Of a DNA stretch of 64,000 bases, positions 45,221 through 54,616 are shown one piece after another (position 1 is the first letter of the stretch; each line of letters begins with the position of its first letter). The stretch is taken from assembly GCA_038277395.1 (NCBI GenBank), contig CM076192.1, forward strand, positions 192,882,863-192,946,862, given 5' to 3'. The DNA is from Dryocosmus kuriphilus. Its lineage: Eukaryota > Arthropoda > Insecta > Hymenoptera > Cynipidae. Made by a program: the position numbers and the translations under genes. The notes beneath the pieces were generated by a model, which worked only from the letters and a program-made list of their open reading frames with translations, did no database searches and was not told where the DNA came from.

Positions 45221-46605
45221 GGCACCTGGGACATTGGATGGATTGGAAAAAGAAATTTTCAAGGAAATAATTTGTTTTCACATTCTTCATTATTTTACAG
45301 AAACATTTAAGAATTTCGTTTCCTCTAAAATTGTATCATCTTAGATTACCTTTTAGGATATTAAGCTGAATGTCTTAAGCCAATAAAATTCCACTTTCAA
45401 TCTATTTTGTTAGAAACTATTTATCATGCGTTAAAATAGAAAATATCATTTTTCGCAGAAAGAGCTCGAAAGTTTTTCTGTTTCTGAACACAAAATTATC
45501 GTGAGATGTCCTTTCTGGTTTTGGTTCTAGGTGTAATTCAGTCTAGATCCACCGTGGCTTTTAATGTAACTATTCGCACATATGTTGCTTTGTATTAGCG
45601 TCACACCCAAAAAATTTGTAACCCATTAACGTTACAGTAATCTTTTAAAATAAACAGCTCCTTTTCCTTACCAAAAAACTTGTGGAGGAATCTGGAAGCT
45701 TAGAAATGAGTATTCCACTAGACATTAATGTGGAACCAATAGCGGCCGCACGCGAAATATTCGCAAGTAAATAGGCTAAGCGGATTCGAAATAATTGTCC
45801 AGCTCAGATTTGCAAAAATAATTCGGACTCTTTCCTATGTACTTCGGAGATATCCAAATATGTACAGATTTTGGATATTTTATACAACCAAATCCCCATC
45901 TTCCTTCTCCTCCTTCTCTTCGTCCTCCAACCCAGTTGAGGCAAGAGTAGAAAAGGTCTGATTTAAAAAAGTTCGATTCTCCTTTTCATGGCACTCGAAT
46001 AAAGTTAGTCCAAAATGCGAAAACAGCTTTTTGAATAATATACTTTCAAAATGATGTATTTTATTTTAAATAAAATTGTTCATGATCAACACAAAAACAA
46101 ATTGTATATATAATCTAATCCATTAATCATTTCTATAATGCCAATTCCACATGAAAGAGTTACACAGACTACAAGATATCCCCCTCTGAGATTTGAAGTT
46201 CTTTTCTCACGAAATTTTTCGCTCTGAATCTGAAACTCGACGAATTCTGGAAGAATTTGTGAAATATTGGAACCATATGATATACTATATCATATTTCGC
46301 CAGGTCGATTTCCTGTGAACTCTCTATCAAAGAGTTTTTCGAGATCGCTGATTACGAATTTTGAGACGGGGGTAAGATTCTGAAAATATTGGTTCAAATG
46401 TGGCAGATATAGTAGTTGCACAAGGATAGAGGAGTAAAAATAGGAGAGTGAGAGATTGTGGGGGAGAAATTTGTATGATTGGGAAGACAATTATGAGAAA
46501 AGGAAGCGGAGGCCCTACAGAAGCCTAAGGACAGAAAAACTTTAAGATATGAGTAATTATAAGATAAGAGTAACAGCGAGTTGTACTACCTACTATTCTA
46601 TACTC

Positions 46606-46660
46606 TACTGTATACTATATATACTATACTATACTATACTATACTATACTATACTTACTA
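46606..46660. repeat. (ACTAT)n microsatellite
   Basis: About ten 'actat' units, present only in copy B. Copy A has 'ttgtactaaaaatgaaag' in this area. Confidence 0.9.
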
Positions 46661-46910
46661 TTCAATTACATATAGAATTAGCATAGGCTAATTGAGATGT
46701 CTCGAATCAGACATTCTTTTCTATACTGGCCTCTACTAAGGATGAGGAAGATGTGGAGCGAGTGGTGGTGGTGGAGGAGGAGGGTGAGGGTTGAAACCGT
46801 AATATAGGGGCATAGCGTTGGAAAAAGTAAAAAGACTCACACGCTTATGATACACATAAATGTATGTACCTCAAAAATAATTCCTCTATTTCTTCCTGCA
46901 TTTTCCCCAG

Positions 46911-47356
46911 GCAGCGAGCCGTGTCCTTTTGCCGAGACTCTTGCAGCTTCACAACTGGAAGGTATTGGATACAAACGGCTTATTCCTATGGACAATCCGG
47001 GTCGGGTATTCGAATTTCGAAGATTCATTCCTCCTGATAGTGCAAAATATAAAATTAAAGTAGGGCGCAACACATATCCACGTATGCCTGTGCAAGAATA
47101 TATTGTGCTATCAACAACCGATGGTGAGGTTTTTGCAATAGTGGAGGATTTGAAGTTTCTTAAAGGAATATATGATGCGCGCGGAAAGCGGATGAAAGTA
47201 CACATGAACGACGGCAAGTTTGAGCCTATGACCTCAAAAGAGATCGCGGAAACTCCAACAGACCCCCGCAACGTATCTAGCGGCTTGTTCTCAGTAGTAC
47301 CTGGAAACAACGATTCTCTACAGCATCTATACCGTTCAAATCAAAATGGAAATTAA
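46911..47356 (+). CDS. Large exon of unknown gene, copy B, open frame
   Basis: Begins after TTTTCCCCAG with phase 1 (two bases complete a split codon) and runs about 148 codons: SEPCPFAETLAASQLEGIG, IPMDNPGRVFEFRRF, then YPRMPVQEYIVLSTTDGEVF, MNDGKFEPM and QHLYRS. Where copy A has the donor GGTCAGT, this copy has AATCAAA and reads to TAA at 47354-47356. It may thus serve as a terminal exon, or be the half-lost version of an internal exon. The frame stays open upstream into the pyrimidine tract, but the acceptor shared with copy A makes 46911 the likely coding start. No signal peptide, membrane segment or known fold is visible. Function unknown. Confidence 0.5.
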
Positions 47357-48937
47357 AGAAAATAATTATTAAGCTAAGAATACATATATTTTTTATTTCG
47401 CTAAAGCCAATGGCCTGAAATATTTCCAAAAATTTTTTTTTCTTGTATCCTATGTACGGAATTTCTTCCACAATTCACTAGTGCCGATTTCGATAAAATT
47501 CTTTATTTTGTATAAGCTTTGATCATTCTGTAATACTGATTTCACTGGATTTTTAATTTATGAATACAAGACATGATATGCAATATATGTGTATTAAAAT
47601 ATAAGTTTACACCTTGTTTGGACAACTAAAGCTCCTTGCGTTTGAGAATAAAACACTTGAAGGGATTTTAGAGGATTTCAAACTATTCCAAGTGTTACCA
47701 AGTTTGATTTTTCTCTGAGAATTTAGAGGTATCTTACGGAATTTATGTAATGCTGACTGTATAAGTAAATAAACTCATCATTCTATGGGATTTTGACAGT
47801 CTTTTTGCTGATTTGCAAACACTTCCCCTGATTTTAAGGAATCTTAATCGATCTTCAGAATTTATTATGTACTTCCATATATTTCAAGGTGTTTCGTAAG
47901 ATTTGAAAATATTGGAAGGGAATTTAGAAGATCTCAAAGATTTCCACGTATTTCCGAGTGTTCTAAAAATTCTCAAATAATTTTGTTAAGAATTATGTTA
48001 ATCTTCACATTTTTCAATTATATTATAAAATTGTTAACTGTTTTCACGAATTTCCGGGTATTTTCAGGGTTTCAAGTGTTTTACTGGTGTAAAGCATTTC
48101 ATGTGTGATGGTACGTATTTATTGGAAGTCAATTTAATATTTATATAAAATATTAACCCGAATCCGCCCACGGAGTCATGTATGGTACGGCAAGCAGTGG
48201 TTTATTAAAAAAGACGTACTCGTATGCTGGCCTTTTATATTTATATCTCACGCTAAACCACTTTTTACCATTCACAGAGATTACCCAAATAATTTTAGGT
48301 TTATAATAGAGCGACCTGAAAACCTCACGATGCGGAGGTTATCCCCTTCACAGCTTTTTGCACCCTTTTATCTAGTGTTTGCAATGTCTGAGTGGTCAAG
48401 TGATTGTCGTGGTGTATTCAAGAAAACGACACATACTTCAACATATAAGCGAGTACATAAAACTTTACCTATTACTGCACAGCTATAACTCATCTGTTTG
48501 TTTTGCGCACAATTTTTTATTGATAGCGCATATGAGCGCATTTGGGCCAACATTACAGTGGACTAAAAAACAGTTGACAATTTGCAGCCAGGGGGGGGAG
48601 GGCTGTTGAAAGTGAGCTAGGCAAATCTTTATTTACGATTTTTTTAATTTATACGATTTCTACGTTACTGTTTTAATTTAGAAGCTAATTTTTGACTGCT
48701 TAAGAGGGCTACTTTTGAAATAGGATGCTTTCACTTTCGAAAAAACTTTTTTGTTAATTTTTTTGGTTCCATAAAGAACTTTGAGGCCTGGTGTACATTT
48801 GGAGAGAATGACTGGTGAAAAATTAAAGGCAGATATATATTTTAAAAATTGGTCGAAATTTTATGAACTGGTACGAAAATACAATTGGGATCGAAAAAGA
48901 ATTCGTTAATAAAATATCTATACATTTTTTCTTACAG
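47357..48937. other. No gene seen; degenerate 'ttttaaggaatttc' repeats in part
   Basis: From about 47640 to 48110 the sequence repeats loose 'ggattttagaggatttcaa' and 'tttccaagtgtt' themes. Between 48130 and 48600 composition is more even, with two overlapping opposite frames of about 60-75 codons and no domain. This would be intron if the large exon and the exon at 48938 belong together. Confidence 0.45.
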
Positions 48938-49015
48938 GCCAGCATCCGCCTCGAATATCACGTCCAAGCTTCTTATACGATGATGAGAAAAATCTGGTTT
49001 ATTTTGACTGGGATA
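48938..49015 (+). CDS. Candidate 78-bp exon, phase 1-1, unknown gene
   Basis: Strong acceptor (TTTTTTCTTACAG) and consensus donor (GTAAGT) border 26 codons in phase 1, reading QHPPRISRPSFLYDDEKN and ending near YFDWD. The phase fits the donor of the copy A large exon and the exon at 50500. The Tyr/Asp-rich end is of no recognised family. It is too short for routine ORF calling; only the splice signals and matching phase support it. Confidence 0.45.
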
Positions 49016-50499
49016 GTAAGTATAACTTTTAGAACCTTTACAGTTTTAAATTTCCCAAATTTTAGAAAGTCCATTTTTTGAATTGATATGATTTTAGAAG
49101 TTATTAATTATTCGTCATTTAAATTAAGCATTTCAATTTTTTTCAATAAAATCCGTTGACATCCCTTGAAATCTTTTAGCCCATGTTGAACTACCTTAAA
49201 CGGTTTGCAGTTGTTATAAATACGTAGAAATCATTTAAACTCCTTTTAAAATAAAAAGAAACTACTTTATTCCCTTCAGTATTCTAGAAATGCGTTGCGA
49301 TATTCACAAATCCTTAATACCTTATTAGTTCTTTAAAATCCCTTGAAAACTTTTAAATACCCTACAATTTTTTTAATACATGGAGGTCCTATCAGATACT
49401 TTAAACCTTTTGAAACTCTTGGAAATTCCTTGAAATCTTTGTAAATGCTACAAAATTTTTTGTAACCTTGACATTTTTTTCAATCTCTTGAAATTATTTA
49501 GAATATTTCAAAGTAACAAAAATTCAGTGACATCGTTTCAAATTTATTGAAATTTTTCATATCTTTTGTTATTGATGAAATCCGTAGAAATGGTCATACA
49601 ATTTTATGAAATTATAATATTTTCAAAGGATATTAAAGGCTTGAAGTATTTCCAAATACTTCATGGCATTTTAAATTTTAAATTGGTGGAACTTCTACGG
49701 ACTTCAATAATTTCGAAAGATATTATATTACGGCAGATTTCAAATAACTTGAAGAGATTTTAAGATCTGTACGACATTGCAATGAATTTCGTAAGCTTTA
49801 ATGACTTCAGTGAATCTCCGTGGATTCTAGTCTTACAATTTTTCTAAAAATCTAATGATTTTTGACAAGAAATACCTAGTATAAAAGCAGGTTCTTAAAA
49901 CTAGTAAGACTTCTAAAAGAACTAATGATTTTTGTGACAAAACTACCCTTTCCGGTGAAAATTACCTAAAGATAAGTTTAAATTGTTGAAACTTGAGAAC
50001 ATTCTAAAAGATATAATCTTTTTCATAAAAAATATAGATTTCAGGTGCAAACTCCCAAACATGACCTAAAATTGTTTGATCTTGCAAGTTTTGTGAAAGA
50101 CATAATTTTTTTCATTGATAATTGTCCATTCGCTGCGAATATGCTCCAGTCACCAAAAGCAGATGCACCTTTTAAAAATAAACTCTTTAATTTAAAACAT
50201 TATTCACCAACTTTGTAAAGTTTAAATATATGTAAGACTCCTTATAAGAAAACTATTTCTTCTTTCCTGCATGTAGATAAGTGTTTCGCCTATTACGTGA
50301 CAAAATTTCCCCTTTTCCCACCTTTTTATCACTTTATGCGCTGTAATTCCTGTAATTTGTTTCTGGTCAGGGAAAATGGAACGTTGCTAAGGGAAAAATT
50401 ATAGAATTTTAAAAATGAAATTTTCTGGGAACAAAATTAAATTCTAAATTAATGAATTTATAATTAATAAAATAATTAATAATCTATATTTTTCTCAAG

Positions 50500-50613
50500 C
50501 TCCTGACGTGTGCGATAGGCTAGTTCCAACTGAAGGTGATAAGATTAAAGATGATCAAGGAATTGTTGCAGAAGTCGTAGGCGGCCAGATTCTTGAGGAT
50601 CCACCAGAAAACG
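50500..50613 (+). CDS. Candidate 114-bp exon, phase 1-1, unknown gene (C2)
   Basis: Acceptor TTTTTCTCAAG and donor GTAATT. Same 38-codon length as 4534-4647 and an open frame (PDVCDRLVPTEGDKIKDDQ, then GIVAEVVGGQILEDPPEN). The split codon joins 48938-49015 upstream and 51496 downstream. The product is acidic. Conservation of length and frame with C1 is the main support. Confidence 0.45.
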
Positions 50614-51495
50614 GTAATTTGAAAAGCTATAATACAGTCTGAAACAAATATTATAAGATTCTGCTCCAAATTCAATCATAGTTTCCACTATCTCTCCCAC
50701 CCATTCTACCATTCTTCTACTTTCACTCCTTTATCCCTCTCCAATTATATCATCCACTCTCCTCGAAGTCCCTTGTTACATGAAATTTTAAATCGGTGGT
50801 AGAAATCGCACTTGTTTTTTAAAATTGATCAAATCCTAAGGACAACACGTTTCAGCGAGTAGTTGAAAACTTCAGGAAATGGTAAAAAGAGATATACAAT
50901 CCTAGATAACTTTGGATGAAATTTGTTGTCAGAAAAAAGTTCAATGACACTATATCTTGCGTAAAGTCGCCCATATTGTCGAAACTTTATCTAGTCTTAA
51001 AGTCCACATACTACAAACGAGTGAGTAGCAACTTTTTGACATTAAGAGCAAAGATAAACATCCACAAAAGACTTTCAGAAAAATATTAACGGTTTTCTTG
51101 TTGAAAAGTTTCGACCTTAGGACTTGTTAAATTTTAGACAATATCTCTTTCAATGTCATTTAGGAATTATCCTTGCTTCTTGTGTCCTAAAGTTTCCATT
51201 CGTTTATTGCAAAGCGTCGACTTTGAGATTTGAATGATTTCTACCCACGACGAAATGCTCGTTGATTTTTTCCTGACACCACATCTTTTTCCTTCGGGAT
51301 TTAACACGTATCTTTTTCGGTGTCCCGTCTACAAAAACATGCTGGAGATCATGCTGTGCAGCGGCTATGACTTTTGCATGAACTTTTTGGCAAATAATTA
51401 ATAGACTCATAGTTTAGTACAATTTCATGTTCCTAAGCTAATCTTCTTTCAAAATGTTTTAATAAATAATGACTTTCATTTCCTTACACGATCAG

Positions 51496-51587
51496 AAGAT
51501 GCAGAAGAGTGCTACGAACTACAGGATAATAATCTCGCAAGTCATGCAAAACATAGAAGACAGTATTGTGAAAAACTCAAAATTTAA
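51496..51587 (+). CDS. Candidate last exon, unknown gene (C2), possibly truncated
   Basis: After ACACGATCAG the frame EDAEECYELQDNN continues the previous exon and reads to TAA at 51585-51587. The shared part with C1 ends after about ten codons. The stop lies about ten bases before the hairpin-type element at 51598, so the original C-terminus may have been removed by that insertion. Confidence 0.4.
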
Positions 51588-51597
51588 TTTCATTTTT

Positions 51598-52355
51598 ACA
51601 TTCTTATCTCAACGAGGAGGTATTAGTTTTATGCGGAAACTGACTTTCGCGGATATCGTCAAATCTCCACGTCTTGAGACCCCGCGAATCCGAAAAAAAC
51701 GGGTTTTACGACGGTGTCTGTCTGTCTATTTTCATTGTCGTCATCGTTGTCGGCGTCTGTGGTCGCGACAACTTTCGAGGGACTAATCGAATTGGATTGT
51801 GCTTTGGTACGCTTCACCAGGGTCAAATAAGAAAGCAGGAGTTCATTAACCAGCAGTCTTTGGCCAGTGGTCCTGGTTTTATCCATAAAAAATTGTTCTC
51901 AAAACATTACAAAATATATTTTCCGGCTAAAATATACGCGATAAGAGAAAAATTGTAATAAACAAAGCTGTTCTCCACAAAAATATTTACAAATTTTCTT
52001 CCTATCGTTTTTTTTGAACAGAAGCATAGTTTTTGATTTATTTGCGAAATATGTTATTAAATACAAACAAATGCACTTTACAGCAAAACTATGCGAGATA
52101 CGAGAAAGGATACACGAGCCAAATTGTTCATCTTAAAAGGGTCTACAAATTTTCTTCTGAACTATTTTTTGATCCAACGCATAGTTTATTCATGAAACGT
52201 TTAACAGTCGCTTTAATCAAAAAATACACTATCATAAAGTTAATGAAAAGATATTCGAAGTTATTGAAAAATCTGCCTGCTTCTCAGGCGTATTCTCATC
52301 ATGTTCCTCACGCTTACCAGTCGATTAAAGTATATAAAAGAAGTGAATTTCTTCA
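51598..52355. mobile_element. Hairpin-ended element, composite partial copy
   Basis: Starts with ACATTCTTATC (51598-51608) in right-arm orientation, with the 'tttcgcggatatcgtcaaat' block, a small TCGTCATCG tract and 150-base units. At 52271-52300 an opposite-facing end follows: TCTGCCTGCTTCTCAGGC with a five-pair stem, then GTATTCTCATC. The 85 bases after it match 31310-31392 in reverse. Confidence 0.75.
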
Positions 52356-52877
52356 TTACATTCTCATCTCAATGAGAAGGTATTGGTTTTATGTGAAAAC
52401 TGACTTTCGCGGACTTCATGAAATCTCTACGTTTCATGACCTCCTGAATCCGAAAAAACATGTTTTACGTTAGGGTCTATCTGCTGTTGTCGTCGTCGTT
52501 GTCGTTTTCGTTGTTTTCGTTGGCTTAGTAGCCTGTGAACACGATAAATTTCGAAGGACTAATAGGATTAGGTTGCGCTTTGGCAAACTTCTTTAAAGCT
52601 TAAAAACTAAAGACGATTTCGTTACCCGGCCACTTTTGACCTGCGGTTATGGTTTTACCCATCAAAAAATGTTTTCACAAAATTAAAAAATCCATTTTTC
52701 GGTAAAATGTGCGAGATACAGAAAATATGTGTATTACCAAAATTATTTACCTGAAAAAATCTACAAATTTTGTCTTAAATATTTTTTGATAAAATGCACG
52801 GTTTAATTTTTTATTGAGAAAAAGCTATTAAAAATCAAAAATTCAGATTTCCCTTCAAAATATGCAAGATACAATAG

Positions 52878-53267
52878 TTTGAGCATGAGAAGGACAAACC
52901 GGGGGGAGGGGGTGAGGATGTGGACGCCGAGATCAGGGTAAACACAGTAAAAAGGCGGATATATACATATAAAACGTAGGTATATTCAAACTTACAAAGA
53001 TTTTACCAACCTCGGAGCAACAATCCAGATAAGTGACAACTCGAGACACAATAGTAAAGTCCAGGGAACTTGGACTAAGACGGCGTTAGGGAGACTGGCT
53101 GACGAGCCGACAACAGACTGATTAGAACTGAGAGCCACTAAGAACTAACTGACTGCACGAGCAACGAGAGCTGCCGCCAGCCACACGCACGGGATCCTTC
53201 GTGGATTCCCGGGCGGGCTCGGCAAAGGGTCCCGTCGCTCGGGCAGCCACGCCACATCTATGTTACA
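52878..53267 (-). repeat. Gypsy LTR, 3' side
   Basis: 390 bp. On the coding strand it begins TGTAACATAGATGT and ends near CTCATGCTCAAA. It differs from the partner at a handful of positions (GGGGGGAGG for GGGGAAGG, ACTTACAAAG for AGTTAAAAAG, GACGGC for GACAGC). A 'tatatacatataaaa' string in the LTR could be the TATA region. Confidence 0.95.
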
Positions 53268-53285
53268 CCCCCCCCCCCCCCCCCC
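53268..53285 (-). promoter_or_regulatory. Polypurine tract expanded to 18 G
   Basis: Directly next to the 3' LTR, the coding strand has ATTAA followed by 18 G and then TGTAACA. The position is that of the plus-strand primer. A pure G run of this length is unusual for a polypurine tract. Confidence 0.8.
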
Positions 53286-54125
53286 TTAATGGGGTTCGGG
53301 TTTATCCCTCGCTTTTCCGACCCCCCCGAACATAAAAATGAACTTGCATGTTCTTCTGTTTTTTTTTCTTAACTCCTCCCTGTAATTCTCCCATTCCCTC
53401 GTTGCCTCCTCCCTCGCTCTCCTCCACTCCTCCTCCGCCTTCCTTGCCTCCTCCTTCCTCCCTTCCTCCTCCTCTTCCTCTAGCTTCTTCCTTCTCTCTA
53501 CCACCTTCCTCCTGCTTGCTCCCCTTTCCCATTCAATCTTCCTTTTCCTTTCCGCCTCCTCCCTCTTCGCTTCCTCTTTTATTGCCTCTGCCCTTGCCTC
53601 GAACTCTCTCCTGAATTCGAGGGAGTGTCGCAGCGCCCTTTCCTCGAATTCAAGGGAGAGCTCGAGCAGTTTTTCCCTCAGCCCCTGCACCCTCTCCATC
53701 ATTTCCTCTGCCGACCCCTCCAACCCCTCCTCAGACTCTGGTGGAGGAGATGGTGCTGGTGGCGCTGGTGGTGCTGGTGGTGTTGGTGGCGCTGGTGGTG
53801 TTGGTGGCGCTGGTGGTGCTGGTGGTGTTGGTGGCGCTGATGGTGCTGGTGGAGCTGGTGGTGCTGGTGGTGTTGGTGGCGCTGCCAGCATTCGTCGGAA
53901 GTGGCGGTGGGGGTGGTATGGAATGTCGTATTCTCCTCGCCCCGACCTCCTCAATTGAAGCCACTTCAGTGCTTTATACCTTTTGGCGTGGGCTGTTAGG
54001 GTTTCCCCTAGCAGCCCCGTCTGGCAAAAATGGCATTTCATCTCGTTCATCTGGAAATTAATTGTACAACTGTTTTCCGTCCTGGAGTCTTTTGTTTTGG
54101 AGTCTGTTTGATTTGTACACCACAT
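53286..54125 (-). CDS. Gypsy extra ORF: zinc-finger-like, Ala/Pro repeat, coiled coil
   Basis: 279 codons between integrase and 3' LTR. Residues about 30-50 hold CHFC-x11-H-x3-Y, a finger with the last Cys replaced. About 80-130 is an (APP)n repeat, encoded by a GGTGGTGCT-type minisatellite (53742-53882). About 135-265 is a highly charged helix with Glu/Arg/Lys repeats, likely coiled coil, with LREKLLELSLEFEERAL at its start. There is no signal peptide or membrane segment, so it is not an Env. Position suggests a subgenomic or spliced product. Function unknown; RNA or DNA binding plus oligomerisation is a guess. The frame is intact. Confidence 0.6.
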   Translation of the reverse strand: MWCTNQTDSKTKDSRTENSCTINFQMNEMKCHFCQTGLLGETLTAHAKRYKALKWLQLRRSGRGEYDIPYHPHRHFRRMLAAPPTPPAPPAPPAPSAPPTPPAPPAPPTPPAPPTPPAPPAPPAPSPPPESEEGLEGSAEEMMERVQGLREKLLELSLEFEERALRHSLEFRREFEARAEAIKEEAKREEAERKRKIEWERGASRRKVVERRKKLEEEEEEGRKEEARKAEEEWRRAREEATREWENYREELRKKNRRTCKFIFMFGGVGKARDKPEPH

Positions 54126-54258
54126 CTCCCTTGCCTTTTTGCCATTTAATAATAATGGGGAGAAAAAGAAAGAAAAAACTTACTTTAAATTTATCTTACC
54201 TGGTTATATAATTTTATTCCTGTTCTAAGCCCGTTATGGTTTCCTGGTCTATATTTAT

Positions 54259-54573
54259 TTATAATTCATATTCTTCCTCTTTATCCCTTATTCTATCTTT
54301 GTCTGTTATTTTAATGGCTGATAAACCTTGTATTTTTCTATTGATAACTTCCCAGTTTCCTTGTATATATGTTTGTCCATTAGGGTTTGGAGTCGTGAAA
54401 TTATTTTTTAACCTGTATGGTCTGTCATTACAGAATGAATCATGTATAACGTAAATAATTTTAGGTATTAATTTTTTACAAAATCGGCATTGGAGTCCGT
54501 CTTGGATTTCCCCAACCTTGCTTTCCAGAACTGAAATTGACTCTTCTAATTTGGTTTCCCAGTTATCCTCCAT
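54259..54573 (-). CDS. Gypsy extra ORF: small C2HC-finger protein
   Basis: 104 codons, starting MEDNWETKLEESISVLES (a short amphipathic helix), then CRFC-x11-H-x3-C at about residues 29-47, then a polar tail. The finger spacing C-x2-C-x11-H-x3-C is the same as in the following ORF (53286-54125), so the two look like relatives or a duplicated module. It starts about 45 bases after the end of pol. A CAGGTAAGA string near 54203 on this strand could be a splice donor. Not a known gypsy gene to me. Confidence 0.55.
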   Translation of the reverse strand: MEDNWETKLEESISVLESKVGEIQDGLQCRFCKKLIPKIIYVIHDSFCNDRPYRLKNNFTTPNPNGQTYIQGNWEVINRKIQGLSAIKITDKDRIRDKEEEYEL

Positions 54574-54616
54574 TTTTTCTAAATTCCTGTTAAAGAAAAC
54601 ATTCTAAGTCTATTAC

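Larger units (their letters stand above)
42628..47356 (+). other. Tandem segmental duplication, copy B
   Basis: Directly follows copy A in the same orientation. Contains a longer 70-base minisatellite (42800-43560), the 415-bp array, the empty mariner site (about 45340-45347), a microsatellite and the intact large exon. Divergence from A is moderate and spread over the whole length. Confidence 0.9.
49430..51590 (+). other. Segmental duplication copy C2
   Basis: Partner of 3290-5712. It lacks the 45-bp exon and its following intron found in C1: the acceptor region of that exon in C1 ('tatatttttcttgcag') lines up with 'tatatttttctcaag' directly before the 114-bp exon here. It ends where a hairpin-type element starts at 51598. 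Confidence 0.8.

Noticed and set aside
43786..45270. Four repeated 80-114-codon frames, as if a repeated protein gene
   Set aside because: They follow the 415-bp DNA repeat. The matching region of copy A does not keep the frame, and there is no recognisable motif.
53348..54061. Plus-strand frames rich in Pro/Ser, Trp/Arg or Val/Leu
   Set aside because: Antisense by-products of the gypsy ORF with its Ala/Pro and Glu/Arg repeats.
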